The position numbers and the translations under genes are program-made. Below are positions 28,078 to 35,748 of a DNA stretch of 64,000 nt, piece after piece; positions within the stretch are counted from its first letter, which is position 1; each line of letters begins with the position of its first letter. The DNA comes from Psychrobacter sp. BI730. GTDB taxonomy: Bacteria; Pseudomonadota; Gammaproteobacteria; Pseudomonadales; Moraxellaceae. The notes under the pieces are model-generated. The model made no database searches. It was given only the letters and a program-made list of their open reading frames with translations, and was not told the DNA's origin. Location of the stretch: the NCBI RefSeq assembly GCF_013414195.1, contig NZ_JAATTV010000005.1, forward strand, positions 124,001-188,000, written 5' to 3'.

Positions 28078-29169
28078 ATGTCTATAGCGTCTAAGCAAGT
28101 TGATAAACAAGCCAATATGACGCCTGAAAAAGTAAAAGTTTCAGGTGTCATATTGGTGGATAAACCCAAAGGTATGACCTCGCAGCAAGTCGTGTCAAAA
28201 GTGAAGTATTTATTTAAATCACCGATACACGATAGTAAAAAAGCAGGGCATACAGGAACGCTTGATCCGATGGCAACTGGCCTGCTGCCTATTTGTTTGG
28301 GTGAAGCCACCAAGTTTAGCCATTATCAACTGGATGCTGATAAATCTTATCAAGCGACTATCTTGCTAGGTAGCCAAACCGATACTGGTGATGCTGATGG
28401 CCAAATTGTAACGCATGCTTCTATCCCAGTATTCGACGAAGCGTCATTGGCGACTATTGCCCAGCAGTTTTTGGGTGCTCAGCAGCAGATACCACCAATG
28501 TATTCAGCGCTAAAAAAAGATGGCAAAAAACTGTATGAATATGCTCGCGCGGGTATTGAGGTTGATAGACCGCCTAGAGATATCACGATTAAAGCAATCA
28601 ATTTACAGATGATAGATGATACCCAGATTAATCTCACGGTTACTTGTACTAAAGGTACTTACGTACGTGTATTAGCGGAAGATATTGCAAAGCAGCTAGG
28701 TACGCTAGGACATTTGACGGCATTGCGCCGTACACAGGTAGGTAACTTCAGCATTGATGATGCTATCGCTTTATCATCGTTAGAAGAGCATGGTTTAGAG
28801 GAGCGTCAGTCTTGGCTATTGCCTATCGATGCTTGTATTGATATCGATGCTGAACTGATGCTAACAGAGGAGCAATGCGCCCGCGTATATATGGGACAGC
28901 GCTTAAACGTATTTGATGAGCTAACAGGTAAGCTCAAAGATTATGTTACTAATATGGTTTCTAACCAGCCGTCTAATGATAGCTCTGTCGGTATCGATGA
29001 TGACGCTAGTATCAATGGTAAAGCTGATACTGATCTTGATGTGCCTCAGCTCCTAGAGCACGAAATACCTGTTGATATACGTCTACTCAATGAGCAGGGA
29101 GAGTTTCTTGGTTTGGGGTCTGTAAGCTTAAACGGACGTCTACAACCTAAGAAATTGATTCAGCGCTAA
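28078..29169 (+). CDS. truB: tRNA pseudouridine-55 synthase TruB
   Basis: Isomerises U55 in the T loop of most tRNAs. The catalytic Asp63 is in GHTGTLDPMATGLLP; the family motifs GVILVDKPKGMTSQQVV, YSALKKDGKKLYEYARAG and GTYVRVLAEDIAKQLGTLGHLTALRRTQVGNF are present. It has 363 residues, about 50 more than E. coli (314). The excess is a Ser/Asn/Asp-rich insertion at about 288-325 inside the C-terminal PUA-like region. A strong terminator follows at 29273-29305. Confidence 0.96.
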   Translation: MSIASKQVDKQANMTPEKVKVSGVILVDKPKGMTSQQVVSKVKYLFKSPIHDSKKAGHTGTLDPMATGLLPICLGEATKFSHYQLDADKSYQATILLGSQTDTGDADGQIVTHASIPVFDEASLATIAQQFLGAQQQIPPMYSALKKDGKKLYEYARAGIEVDRPPRDITIKAINLQMIDDTQINLTVTCTKGTYVRVLAEDIAKQLGTLGHLTALRRTQVGNFSIDDAIALSSLEEHGLEERQSWLLPIDACIDIDAELMLTEEQCARVYMGQRLNVFDELTGKLKDYVTNMVSNQPSNDSSVGIDDDASINGKADTDLDVPQLLEHEIPVDIRLLNEQGEFLGLGSVSLNGRLQPKKLIQR

Positions 29170-29569
29170 TAGTAACGTTTTCATCAATGTTACTTAAATA
29201 GAGAAACTACCACCTAACATTGGCCTGATTTACTAATAGTTTACACTAATCACATACCGTCACATTTTATTGCAGGTTTCGCCTATGGCGAAACCTGTTT
29301 TTTTTGTACTCTAGATTCATCAGATAGGGAATGCTGAGCTAAAAAATAAAATGGATAAATATTATAAAAATAAAAAATTGCTATAAAGCAAATAATTAAA
29401 ATAATAGCCAATTAAAAGTAACCAATCAAAAGAAAAGAGTAATGCAGAAAGGACGCATTTGGATAAAAATAAAATAGTTCAAAGGAGAATGTACTGCCAA
29501 ACAATAATAAAACTAACTTATAAAAATATACTGGCTCACAAAAACTAATAGATAAGAAGAAGGAAAGTT
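29170..29569. other. Intergenic region truB to the DJ-1/PfpI gene
   Basis: 400 bases: the truB terminator at 29273-29305, then a very AT- and A-rich stretch (29340-29560) with no gene. It probably holds the promoter of the stress-type gene downstream; I could not pick hexamers reliably. Confidence 0.5.
29273..29305 (+). terminator. Terminator after truB
   Basis: CAGGTTTCGCC, loop TAT, GGCGAAACCTG: a perfect 11-bp GC-rich stem followed by eight T residues. Confidence 0.95.
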
Positions 29570-30094
29570 ATGAAAACGATCGCTTTTTTACTACATAACC
29601 ACTTTGAACAAGCAGAGTATGAAGACGTCAATAATCAGCTAAAAGACAAAGGCTATAAAACACTTCTCATAACAACAAATGATAAAAAAGAAGTGCAAGC
29701 CATGCAGCAAGACGTAGATAAGAGTGATACTTTTACTGCTGATATCTTTGTAGAAGATGCTAACGTTTCTGACTATGATGCATTGGTGTTACCAGGTGGT
29801 ACTGTCAACGCTGATACTATTCGTGGTAATGAAAAGGCTCATCAAATTATCAACGCTATTAATGAGGCAGGAAAGCCATTAGCTGTTATTTGTCATGCTC
29901 CTTGGGCTCTCATCAATACAGGTATTGCTAAAGGCAAAACACTCACCGCTTATCCTACTTTGCAATTAGATCTAGAAAATGCTGGAGCAAACTACGTAGA
30001 TAAGACAGTTCAGGTAGATGGTAATCTTATTACTTCGCGTAACCCAGATGATATACCCAATTTTGTTGATGCCATAGATAAAGCATTATCTTAG
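29570..30094 (+). CDS. DJ-1/PfpI family protein (type 1 glutamine amidotransferase-like)
   Basis: A 174-residue DJ-1/PfpI superfamily protein close to the YhbO/PfpI group, which is linked to general stress and to repair of glycated proteins. The nucleophile elbow is Cys109-His110 in AVICHAPWALINTG, and Glu13 in HNHFEQAEYE is the conserved acidic partner. ALVLPGGTVNADTIR is the usual strand-loop before it. AAGGAAAG lies just before the ATG. Two tiny acidic proteins follow on the same strand before a terminator, so they may share its transcript. Confidence 0.9.
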   Translation: MKTIAFLLHNHFEQAEYEDVNNQLKDKGYKTLLITTNDKKEVQAMQQDVDKSDTFTADIFVEDANVSDYDALVLPGGTVNADTIRGNEKAHQIINAINEAGKPLAVICHAPWALINTGIAKGKTLTAYPTLQLDLENAGANYVDKTVQVDGNLITSRNPDDIPNFVDAIDKALS

Positions 30095-30187
30095 AACTTT
30101 GGCTTCTAACTAAAAAAATTTAATTAAGTACTACTAAATCTTAACTCTGTACAATTAATATTTATAACCATAACTAAGGAAGATACT

Positions 30188-30349
30188 ATGTCAAATTCTA
30201 ATCCAAATGACACTAAGCTTGAGCAACAACGTTCTGATTCAGCAGAAGCAGCACTTAAAGGTCAAACTGAAGACAATCATAATGAAAATAGTGAAGCAGC
30301 GGCAGAACGTATCGCAGCTAACTTAGAAAACGCGAAAGAAGACAAGTAA
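30188..30349 (+). CDS. Small acidic hydrophilic protein
   Basis: A 53-residue protein (start MSNSNPNDTKLEQQ) that is short but well supported by AAGGAAG about 7 bases before the ATG, a clean stop, and position between the PfpI gene and a similar small gene. It has no Cys, Trp or Phe and is rich in Glu, Asn, Ala and Lys, so it is probably disordered or a single helix. I do not recognise the family. Its size and composition resemble small stress-induced hydrophilic proteins, which is inference. Confidence 0.6.
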   Translation: MSNSNPNDTKLEQQRSDSAEAALKGQTEDNHNENSEAAAERIAANLENAKEDK

Positions 30350-30463
30350 GTTTTTAATATGCCGCCTGTAATAGGGTGGCATTAATACGTTTATAGTTTG
30401 CACGTCTTATGATCGATGAGTGCAACGACAGTTAGTCCACAAAATAATAATTCAGGAGCTAGT

Positions 30464-30640
30464 ATGAGTAATTCATCGAACAAGATGGACGAGCAGGAAA
30501 AAGAGATTGAAAAGCTTGCAGAAGAAATCAACCCAAGTGAGCATACTGCCCCAGACAGCTTAGCGGAAGTAACTACTGCCGCGCCTCTTGAAGATGATGG
30601 ACTAGGCGGCAATGCGAAAGAAGCTGATGTTAATAAATAG
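30464..30640 (+). CDS. Small acidic hydrophilic protein
   Basis: A 58-residue protein starting MSNSSNKMDEQEKE, with an acidic helical first half and a Thr/Ala/Gly tail. The start at 30464 is chosen over one 48 bases upstream because AGGAG lies 6 bases before it. The same first three residues and similar composition as the gene at 30188 suggest a pair, though the rest does not align clearly. Unknown function. A perfect terminator follows. Confidence 0.6.
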   Translation: MSNSSNKMDEQEKEIEKLAEEINPSEHTAPDSLAEVTTAAPLEDDGLGGNAKEADVNK

Positions 30641-30722
30641 ACTACTTAGGTAGGATGTTAATAGCTAGTTATCTATAGGATACTAGATACTAGAAATTAA
30701 ATGTTGCTTTACAAGTATTATG

Positions 30723-30751
30723 AAAAACTGCTGCTAGTTCAGCAGTTTTTT
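30723..30751 (+). terminator. Terminator after the small acidic genes
   Basis: AAAAACTGCTG, loop CTAGTT, CAGCAGTTTTTT: a perfect 11-bp stem with a T tract. Confidence 0.93.
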
Positions 30752-30759
30752 GTTATAAT
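30751..30759 (+). promoter_or_regulatory. Extended -10 promoter of rpsO
   Basis: A TG (30751-30752) one base before a perfect TATAAT (30754-30759) makes an extended -10. The -35 position falls inside the preceding terminator stem and is poor. Transcription would start near 30766. Confidence 0.65.
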
Positions 30760-31022
30760 TACCCCCACATTTAAATTAGGTTTTGAATGAGGTACTGTAG
30801 TTAGCCCATTACTTTGATTGAGTAGTGCTATAGCTAAATGCAATGTACGATTCAAAACATACTAAATGGTTGTTAACTGAGCTTGTCGTACACTAGGTCA
30901 ACTCTAGTAATGCAGGGTTGTCCTGAATGGCGTACAGGTTATTTTATTTATTATTCTATTGCTTTAATACTGACTCAAATTGCAGCCTGTATTTAAAGTT
31001 TTTAGCATTGCCGGAGATATTT

Positions 31023-31289
31023 ATGCTAACTAATACCGATCGTGAACAAATCATCGCTCAATACCAACGTGGCGAAAATGACACTGGTTCCCCAGAAGTT
31101 CAAGTAGCTTTGTTGAGTGCTCGTATCAATGATTTGCAGAACCACTTTAAAGCACACAAAGCTGACCATCATAGCCGTCGCGGTCTTATCCGTATGGTTA
31201 ACACGCGTCGTAAACTGCTTGATTACTTAAAAGGTAAAGACCTTGGTCGTTACACTACTCTAATCAGCCAGTTAGGTCTACGTCGTTAA
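31023..31289 (+). CDS. rpsO: 30S ribosomal protein S15
   Basis: Binds the 16S rRNA central domain early in 30S assembly. It has 88 residues from [15 protein letters not shown], exactly the family length, with [34 protein letters not shown] and the ending [14 protein letters not shown]. The start at 31023 has GGAG 6 bases upstream. An in-frame start 96 bases earlier is rejected because it adds a hydrophobic stretch foreign to S15. A terminator separates it from pnp. Confidence 0.97.
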   Translation: MLTNTDREQIIAQYQRGENDTGSPEVQVALLSARINDLQNHFKAHKADHHSRRGLIRMVNTRRKLLDYLKGKDLGRYTTLISQLGLRR

Positions 31290-31376
31290 TCTAACGACAA
31301 TAGTACGAGTGGATGCTGAATTTTTTGCTAAATCGCTTGGAAATTGTTTGTTGTTATCGATAAAATAGATTTTTCT

Positions 31377-31411
31377 AAAAACGGTGTGGAATAGTTTCAC
31401 GCCGTTTTTTT
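31377..31411 (+). terminator. Terminator after rpsO
   Basis: AAAAACGG pairs with CCGTTTTT, extended inward by T-G and GTG/CAC pairs, followed by more T residues. Confidence 0.85.
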
Positions 31412-31922
31412 ATGCTTATTCGTTTTAGATACCGTGCTCAAATAGTAAGAGCTGTAACTCCTTTTATGGAATAGCTAAGAGGAATATTGGTATAAACTGT
31501 ACTAGCCAAGCCCCAAATACGGTATTTTCTGACGATAATTGCGCTACTGTGCAATTAATTGGTCAATGGCTATAAATCACTGTAAAATAATGCCTTGTGA
31601 GTTTGATAGCGCATCTGCTACAGATATGGCGATTATTAATAAGATATTCATTATTTGGCTTGGTTAATCAGCGCAGATAGCTGATATTTGAAAGTTCAGA
31701 AAATAGCCTGTAGGATTTTTAGCATCGAAGTCTTTTGACTTAATGTCTTTTTGATAGTATTTATAGTAAAGCCAAAATTGCACGACCGAATATACATAAT
31801 AGTACGATGTCTAACTCAGACAAATATATGAGATAACCAAGTAACGTTATTGGCATTGGTTGCGATGATTTCTAATAGAAAGCATGTCAACTGATAGCCA
31901 TATACACAGAATTTTAATGACA

Positions 31923-31949
31923 GATATCAGCTTTTTTGACGCTGATATC
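31923..31949 (+). promoter_or_regulatory. Hairpin in the pnp leader
   Basis: GATATCAGC (31923-31931) and GCTGATATC (31941-31949) form a perfect 9-bp stem with a 9-base loop, 30 bases before the pnp start. In E. coli the pnp leader hairpin is cut by RNase III for autoregulation; the same role here is inference. Confidence 0.55.
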
Positions 31950-31979
31950 AGTTTTGTCAGTCAACATTAGGAAGATTAT

Positions 31980-34082
31980 ATGACAATGTTCAACACCATT
32001 AAGCGTGAATTTCAGTATGGCAACCAGCAGGTTGTTATCGAGACAGGCCGTATTGCCCGTCAAGCGAACTCTATTTTAGTACACATGGGCGGCGTAACAG
32101 TATTAGTTGCAGCAGTCGTGAAATCAGAAGCTAAAGAAGGTCAAAACTTCTTTCCGCTAACGGTTAATTATCAAGAAAAAATGTATGCAGCAGGTAAAAT
32201 TCCAGGTGCTTACGGCAAACGTGAAGGCCGTGCGAGCGAATTTGAAACGTTGACTTCACGCTTGATTGACCGTCCGATTCGTCCGCTATTCCCAGAAGGC
32301 TACGTAAACGAAATCCAAATCACCGCAACAGTTGTATCATCAGATAAAACTCAGTCTGCAGATATCGCTGCACTAATCGGTGCCTCAGCAGCATTGGCTA
32401 TCTCTGATGCGCCATTTAATGGTCCTGTTGCTGCCGCTCGTGTTGGTTTCATTAACGGCGAATACGTTCTAAACCCAACATCTGAGCAGCTTGAAACCAG
32501 TGATCTAGACTTGGTTGTGGCTGGTACTAAGTCTGCGGTATTGATGGTTGAGTCTGAAGCGGCAGAGCTGTCAGAAGACCAGATGTTAGGTGCAGTATTG
32601 TACGGCCATCAGCAACAACAAATCGTTATTGATAACATTGCTTCAATGGCTGAAGAAATCGGTACTGCTAAGCAGCAATACTCTGCTCCTGAGCGTGACC
32701 AAGCCCTTACCAGCAGCATGAAAGAGCAGTTCGGCGAGCAAGTTGCTGACGCTTATACCATTACTGATAAGCAAGCACGTTACACGAAGCTTGATGAAAT
32801 TAAGCAGTCAATTATTGATGCACTTGCTGGTGATGCTGAGTCAGAAACTTATGCTGATACCGTATCTGAGCTTAAAGAAATCTATAACGACCTTAAATAT
32901 CGTACTGTTCGTGACAACATCTTGTCAGGTAAGCCGCGTATCGATGGTCGTGACCCTGAGACAGTTCGTGCGCTTGACGTACAAGTTGGTGTATTGCCAT
33001 ATACGCATGGTTCAGCATTGTTCACACGTGGTGAGACGCAGGCATTGGTTACTACCACACTTGGTAACAGCCGTGACGTCAACATGATTGACTCACTAGG
33101 TGGCACGATTCGTGACCATTTCATGCTGCATTATAACTTCCCACATTTCTCAGTTGGTGAAACGGGCCGTGAAGGTATTCCAAAACGTCGTGAAATCGGT
33201 CATGGTCGTCTAGCACGCCGCGGTGTACAAGCGATGTTGCCAGATAGTGAGCGTTTCCCGTATGTGATTCGTGTGGTATCAGAAATCACTGAATCTAACG
33301 GTTCATCTTCTATGGCTTCTGTTTGTGGTGCAAGTCTGGCATTGATGGACGCAGGCGTACCATTAAAAGCACCAGTGGCTGGTATCGCGATGGGTTTGGT
33401 TAAAGAAGGCGATCGTTTTGCTGTATTGTCAGACATCTTGGGTGATGAAGATCATCTAGGTGATATGGACTTTAAAGTGGCCGGTTCTAAAAATGGTATC
33501 ACTGCACTTCAGATGGATATCAAAATCGAAGGTATTACCCCTGACATCATGGAGCAAGCGCTTAAACAAGCCCATGCAGGTCGTATCCATATCCTAGAAG
33601 CAATGAACCAAGTATTGCCTGAGAGCCGTACTGAAATCAATGCTCATGCACCAAACTACGCGGTTATCGAAATCAACCCAGACAAGATTCGTGACGTTAT
33701 CGGTAAAGGCGGCGCAACTATCCGTCAGCTAACGGAAGAAACTGGCGCGGTTATCGATATCGATGATGCTGGTACTATCCGTATCTTTGGTGAAAACAAA
33801 GCAGCGACCAAGGCAGCTATCGGTAAAATCGAAGCACTCACTGCTGAGGTTGAAGTTGGTAAAACTTATGAAGGTACCGTTGCTCGTATCGTCGACTTCG
33901 GTGCATTTGTAAATGTCTTGCCAAACACGGATGGCCTAGTACACATTTCACAAATCGCAGAAGAGCGCGTAGAGAATGTATCAGACTATCTAAAAGAAGG
34001 TCAGGTCGTTAAAGTACTCGTACAAGACGTTGATAACCGTGGTCGTATCAAACTGACTATGAAAGGTGTTGAGCAGAACTAA
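31980..34082 (+). CDS. pnp: Polyribonucleotide nucleotidyltransferase (PNPase)
   Basis: Phosphorolytic 3'-5' exoribonuclease, part of the RNA degradosome and important at low temperature. Two RNase PH domains (about 10-230 and 310-545, with [41 protein letters not shown] and [19 protein letters not shown]), a KH domain (about 555-615) and an S1 domain (about 622-692). It has 700 residues, normal. Two in-frame ATGs lie 6 bases apart at the start. A strong terminator follows. Confidence 0.97.
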   Translation: MTMFNTIKREFQYGNQQVVIETGRIARQANSILVHMGGVTVLVAAVVKSEAKEGQNFFPLTVNYQEKMYAAGKIPGAYGKREGRASEFETLTSRLIDRPIRPLFPEGYVNEIQITATVVSSDKTQSADIAALIGASAALAISDAPFNGPVAAARVGFINGEYVLNPTSEQLETSDLDLVVAGTKSAVLMVESEAAELSEDQMLGAVLYGHQQQQIVIDNIASMAEEIGTAKQQYSAPERDQALTSSMKEQFGEQVADAYTITDKQARYTKLDEIKQSIIDALAGDAESETYADTVSELKEIYNDLKYRTVRDNILSGKPRIDGRDPETVRALDVQVGVLPYTHGSALFTRGETQALVTTTLGNSRDVNMIDSLGGTIRDHFMLHYNFPHFSVGETGREGIPKRREIGHGRLARRGVQAMLPDSERFPYVIRVVSEITESNGSSSMASVCGASLALMDAGVPLKAPVAGIAMGLVKEGDRFAVLSDILGDEDHLGDMDFKVAGSKNGITALQMDIKIEGITPDIMEQALKQAHAGRIHILEAMNQVLPESRTEINAHAPNYAVIEINPDKIRDVIGKGGATIRQLTEETGAVIDIDDAGTIRIFGENKAATKAAIGKIEALTAEVEVGKTYEGTVARIVDFGAFVNVLPNTDGLVHISQIAEERVENVSDYLKEGQVVKVLVQDVDNRGRIKLTMKGVEQN

Positions 34083-34111
34083 TACTCAATATCTGATGTG
34101 GTTTAAGTAAT

Positions 34112-34160
34112 AAAAAACCGCCTTGAGATGCTCAGTAAGAGTATTCAAGGCGGTTTTTTT
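34112..34160 (+). terminator. Terminator after pnp
   Basis: AAAAAACCGCCTTGA pairs perfectly with TCAAGGCGGTTTTTT around an 18-base loop. Because both flanks are A/T tracts, it can also act for the convergent gene ending at 34202. Confidence 0.92.
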
Positions 34161-34201
34161 ATGTGTCCAAAAAGATGATGACTGGCTAGCTAGAAGGCCA
34201 T

Positions 34202-34765
34202 TTATAACTCAATGCTTTTAGGCAGGTGTATATCGATACGAAGTTTTGGTAGGTCTTGTAAGTACTCAGTTAGTAATGGCAAAGTATCAGCATGCCAGTC
34301 TAAGGGCAGGGTATCTGCTGTATTACTTTCATTGAATACGATATCACTTAGTTTGCCAGAGATAAGTGGCCGCGCAAGCAATGCAACTCTGCGTATGCCT
34401 TGGTAACGTATAAGCGGGATCATTTGCTGTTGCAAATCAGTCAAAGCAGCAGTCAGCCAACGTGTGCGCGCTGGATGATAAGGATGGTTTGATATCACAA
34501 GGTTGGCAATATAGTTTGGCTGGTTACCGTTACTACTGATACCAAGTCCGACCTGCTCACGTGTACGCTTATTAATTAAGCAGCTACCAACATTCAGACT
34601 ACCATCGCGGCACGCACGATGATAGCGACTATGATTATCAGGAAATAGAGTTTTCGCTCGTGTAAGTACAGGATCTAAAACGACACCAGCATTGTTAACA
34701 GGTAAAACAAGCAACTGTGCACTACTATTTAGAATAGAGGCATGTGTGAATTGCAAAATCGCCAT
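34202..34765 (-). CDS. Divergent stand-alone macro-domain protein
   Basis: A 187-residue protein whose layout follows the DarG/TARG1-type macro domain. LLVLPVNNAGVVLDPVL (19-34) corresponds to the 'NPVNxxGxMGKGLA' loop; FPDNHSRYHRACRDGSLNVGSCLI (41-64) is the strongest match; and a helix ending GIRRVALLARPLISGKLSD (123-141) corresponds to the last strand and 'GxGxLDW' loop. The usual MGKG and Gly-rich elements are replaced, so ADP-ribose hydrolysis may be lost. No DarT-like toxin gene adjoins it. The start at 34765 has GAGAGG upstream; a TTG 21 bases earlier is less likely. Confidence 0.65.
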   Translation of the reverse strand: MAILQFTHASILNSSAQLLVLPVNNAGVVLDPVLTRAKTLFPDNHSRYHRACRDGSLNVGSCLINKRTREQVGLGISSNGNQPNYIANLVISNHPYHPARTRWLTAALTDLQQQMIPLIRYQGIRRVALLARPLISGKLSDIVFNESNTADTLPLDWHADTLPLLTEYLQDLPKLRIDIHLPKSIEL

Positions 34766-34799
34766 CGTAAGCCTCTCTATAACCAAATTAAGTATACGG

Positions 34800-35348
34800 T
34801 TATTGAACCGTCGCTTTATTAGAGTCGTTTGCTTCTAACTGAGCAATTTGTTGTTCGAGTAGCGCAATTTGTTCGGCCTTCATATCAGTCAATTGCTTAT
34901 TCATAGCCACTTGTTCAGCGGCTAACTTTTCTTGTTCGGCCAGTCTCTGACGTTCATCCTCTAAACGATCAATCTCTTCTTTAGCCAAGCTATCATTTTC
35001 TGGTAGAGGCGCATCTAATATAGCAGTAGGATTTGGTATCGCCGTACTGTCATTATTTGCTTCTTCAGAGTGTTTGTCAGTGAGTACACCATCGTCAATC
35101 ACAGAGTCATCTGCTACTTCCGAAGTGCTGTCTGTGACTAATTCTGTCTGCGTTTGCTCAGTTGCTAGTGCTGAAGTAGCGTTATCTATAGGGAGTGTGG
35201 ACTGAGTGCCAGACCTTTCTACGATAAGGTAGACAATGACGATAAGTAGCAATACTGAGATAAGTATTGCAAAAATTTTCTGACGTGATGTAGTCTGTTT
35301 TTTCTTAGAAGTGTGGGTTGATGAAGGCCGGATGTTGTCTGGTTTCAT
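34800..35348 (-). CDS. Hypothetical membrane-anchored coiled-coil protein
   Basis: A 182-residue protein with a basic cytoplasmic N-terminus, one transmembrane helix (about 24-43), an acidic Thr/Ser/Asp-rich linker (about 50-115), and a C-terminal coiled coil (about 118-175) with repeated Gln/Glu/Ala/Leu (ERQRLAEQEKLAAEQVAM). The topology suggests an inner-membrane protein with a periplasmic coiled coil. I do not recognise the family. It starts about 60 bases from a terminator and precedes the macro-domain gene by 34 bases, so they may be cotranscribed. Confidence 0.6.
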   Translation of the reverse strand: MKPDNIRPSSTHTSKKKQTTSRQKIFAILISVLLLIVIVYLIVERSGTQSTLPIDNATSALATEQTQTELVTDSTSEVADDSVIDDGVLTDKHSEEANNDSTAIPNPTAILDAPLPENDSLAKEEIDRLEDERQRLAEQEKLAAEQVAMNKQLTDMKAEQIALLEQQIAQLEANDSNKATVQ

Positions 35349-35399
35349 ATTGTGATCGATTCAAGTCAAGAATATAAGTAGCCATACTATAGCAAACTC

Positions 35400-35433
35400 A
35401 AAATAAAAAGCCTATCTATTGATAGATAGGCTT
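35400..35433 (-). terminator. Terminator of the prlC-yheV unit
   Basis: On the minus strand AAGCCTATCTAT, a 2-base loop and ATAGATAGGCTT form a perfect 12-bp stem followed by a T-rich tract (TTTTTATTTT). Confidence 0.85.
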
Positions 35434-35490
35434 AATAGTCCATTAAATAATAAAGTATTTAATCTGTTTTTAAGTATGAAAACTAAATCG

Positions 35491-35748
35491 CTAAGGCTTA
35501 AATTTTACAGTGCCGCTAGTGCCAGTTGCCATCGCATCACGTGCCATCTGATCTTCTAAATGGTTCTTTGCACTAATGGCATCAGGGTCGGGGCGGTGCT
35601 CTGTGTGTCCACACTGAGTACATTCAATATACTCATCTGGGGCAGGGGTGACGATATTGACTTGCACCACAGCGTCCATCTCCTGACATTTCGGACAACG
35701 TACCCCTGCTAAAAATCGGCGCTTAGGGCTAGATGATTGATAACGCAT
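35491..35748 (-). CDS. yheV: YheV-family zinc-ribbon protein
   Basis: An 85-residue putative metal-binding protein. Two CxxC pairs (CPKCQEMD and CTQCGHTEHRPDP) form a zinc ribbon; the segment RFLAGVRCPKC is the family signature. Function unknown. It starts directly at the prlC stop (the coordinates abut), the prlC-yheV pair known from other gammaproteobacteria. Confidence 0.88.
   Translation of the reverse strand: MRYQSSSPKRRFLAGVRCPKCQEMDAVVQVNIVTPAPDEYIECTQCGHTEHRPDPDAISAKNHLEDQMARDAMATGTSGTVKFKP

Larger units (their letters stand above)
30641..31022. other. Intergenic region and long rpsO leader
   Basis: 382 bases. It holds the terminator at 30723-30751, the rpsO promoter directly behind it (extended -10 at 30751-30759), and then about 255 bases of apparent untranslated leader before rpsO. 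No additional gene seen. Confidence 0.6.
31290..31979. other. Long rpsO-pnp intergenic region
   Basis: 690 bases, unusually long for this gene pair. It contains the rpsO terminator at 31377-31411 and a perfect hairpin at 31923-31949 in the pnp leader. The middle (31412-31920) has no convincing reading frame; a small RNA is possible but nothing specific is seen. Confidence 0.5.

Noticed and set aside
34202..34765. A DarT-DarG toxin-antitoxin system
   Set aside because: Only the macro-domain part is present; neighbouring genes are an unknown coiled-coil protein and pnp, with no DarT-like ADP-ribosyltransferase.
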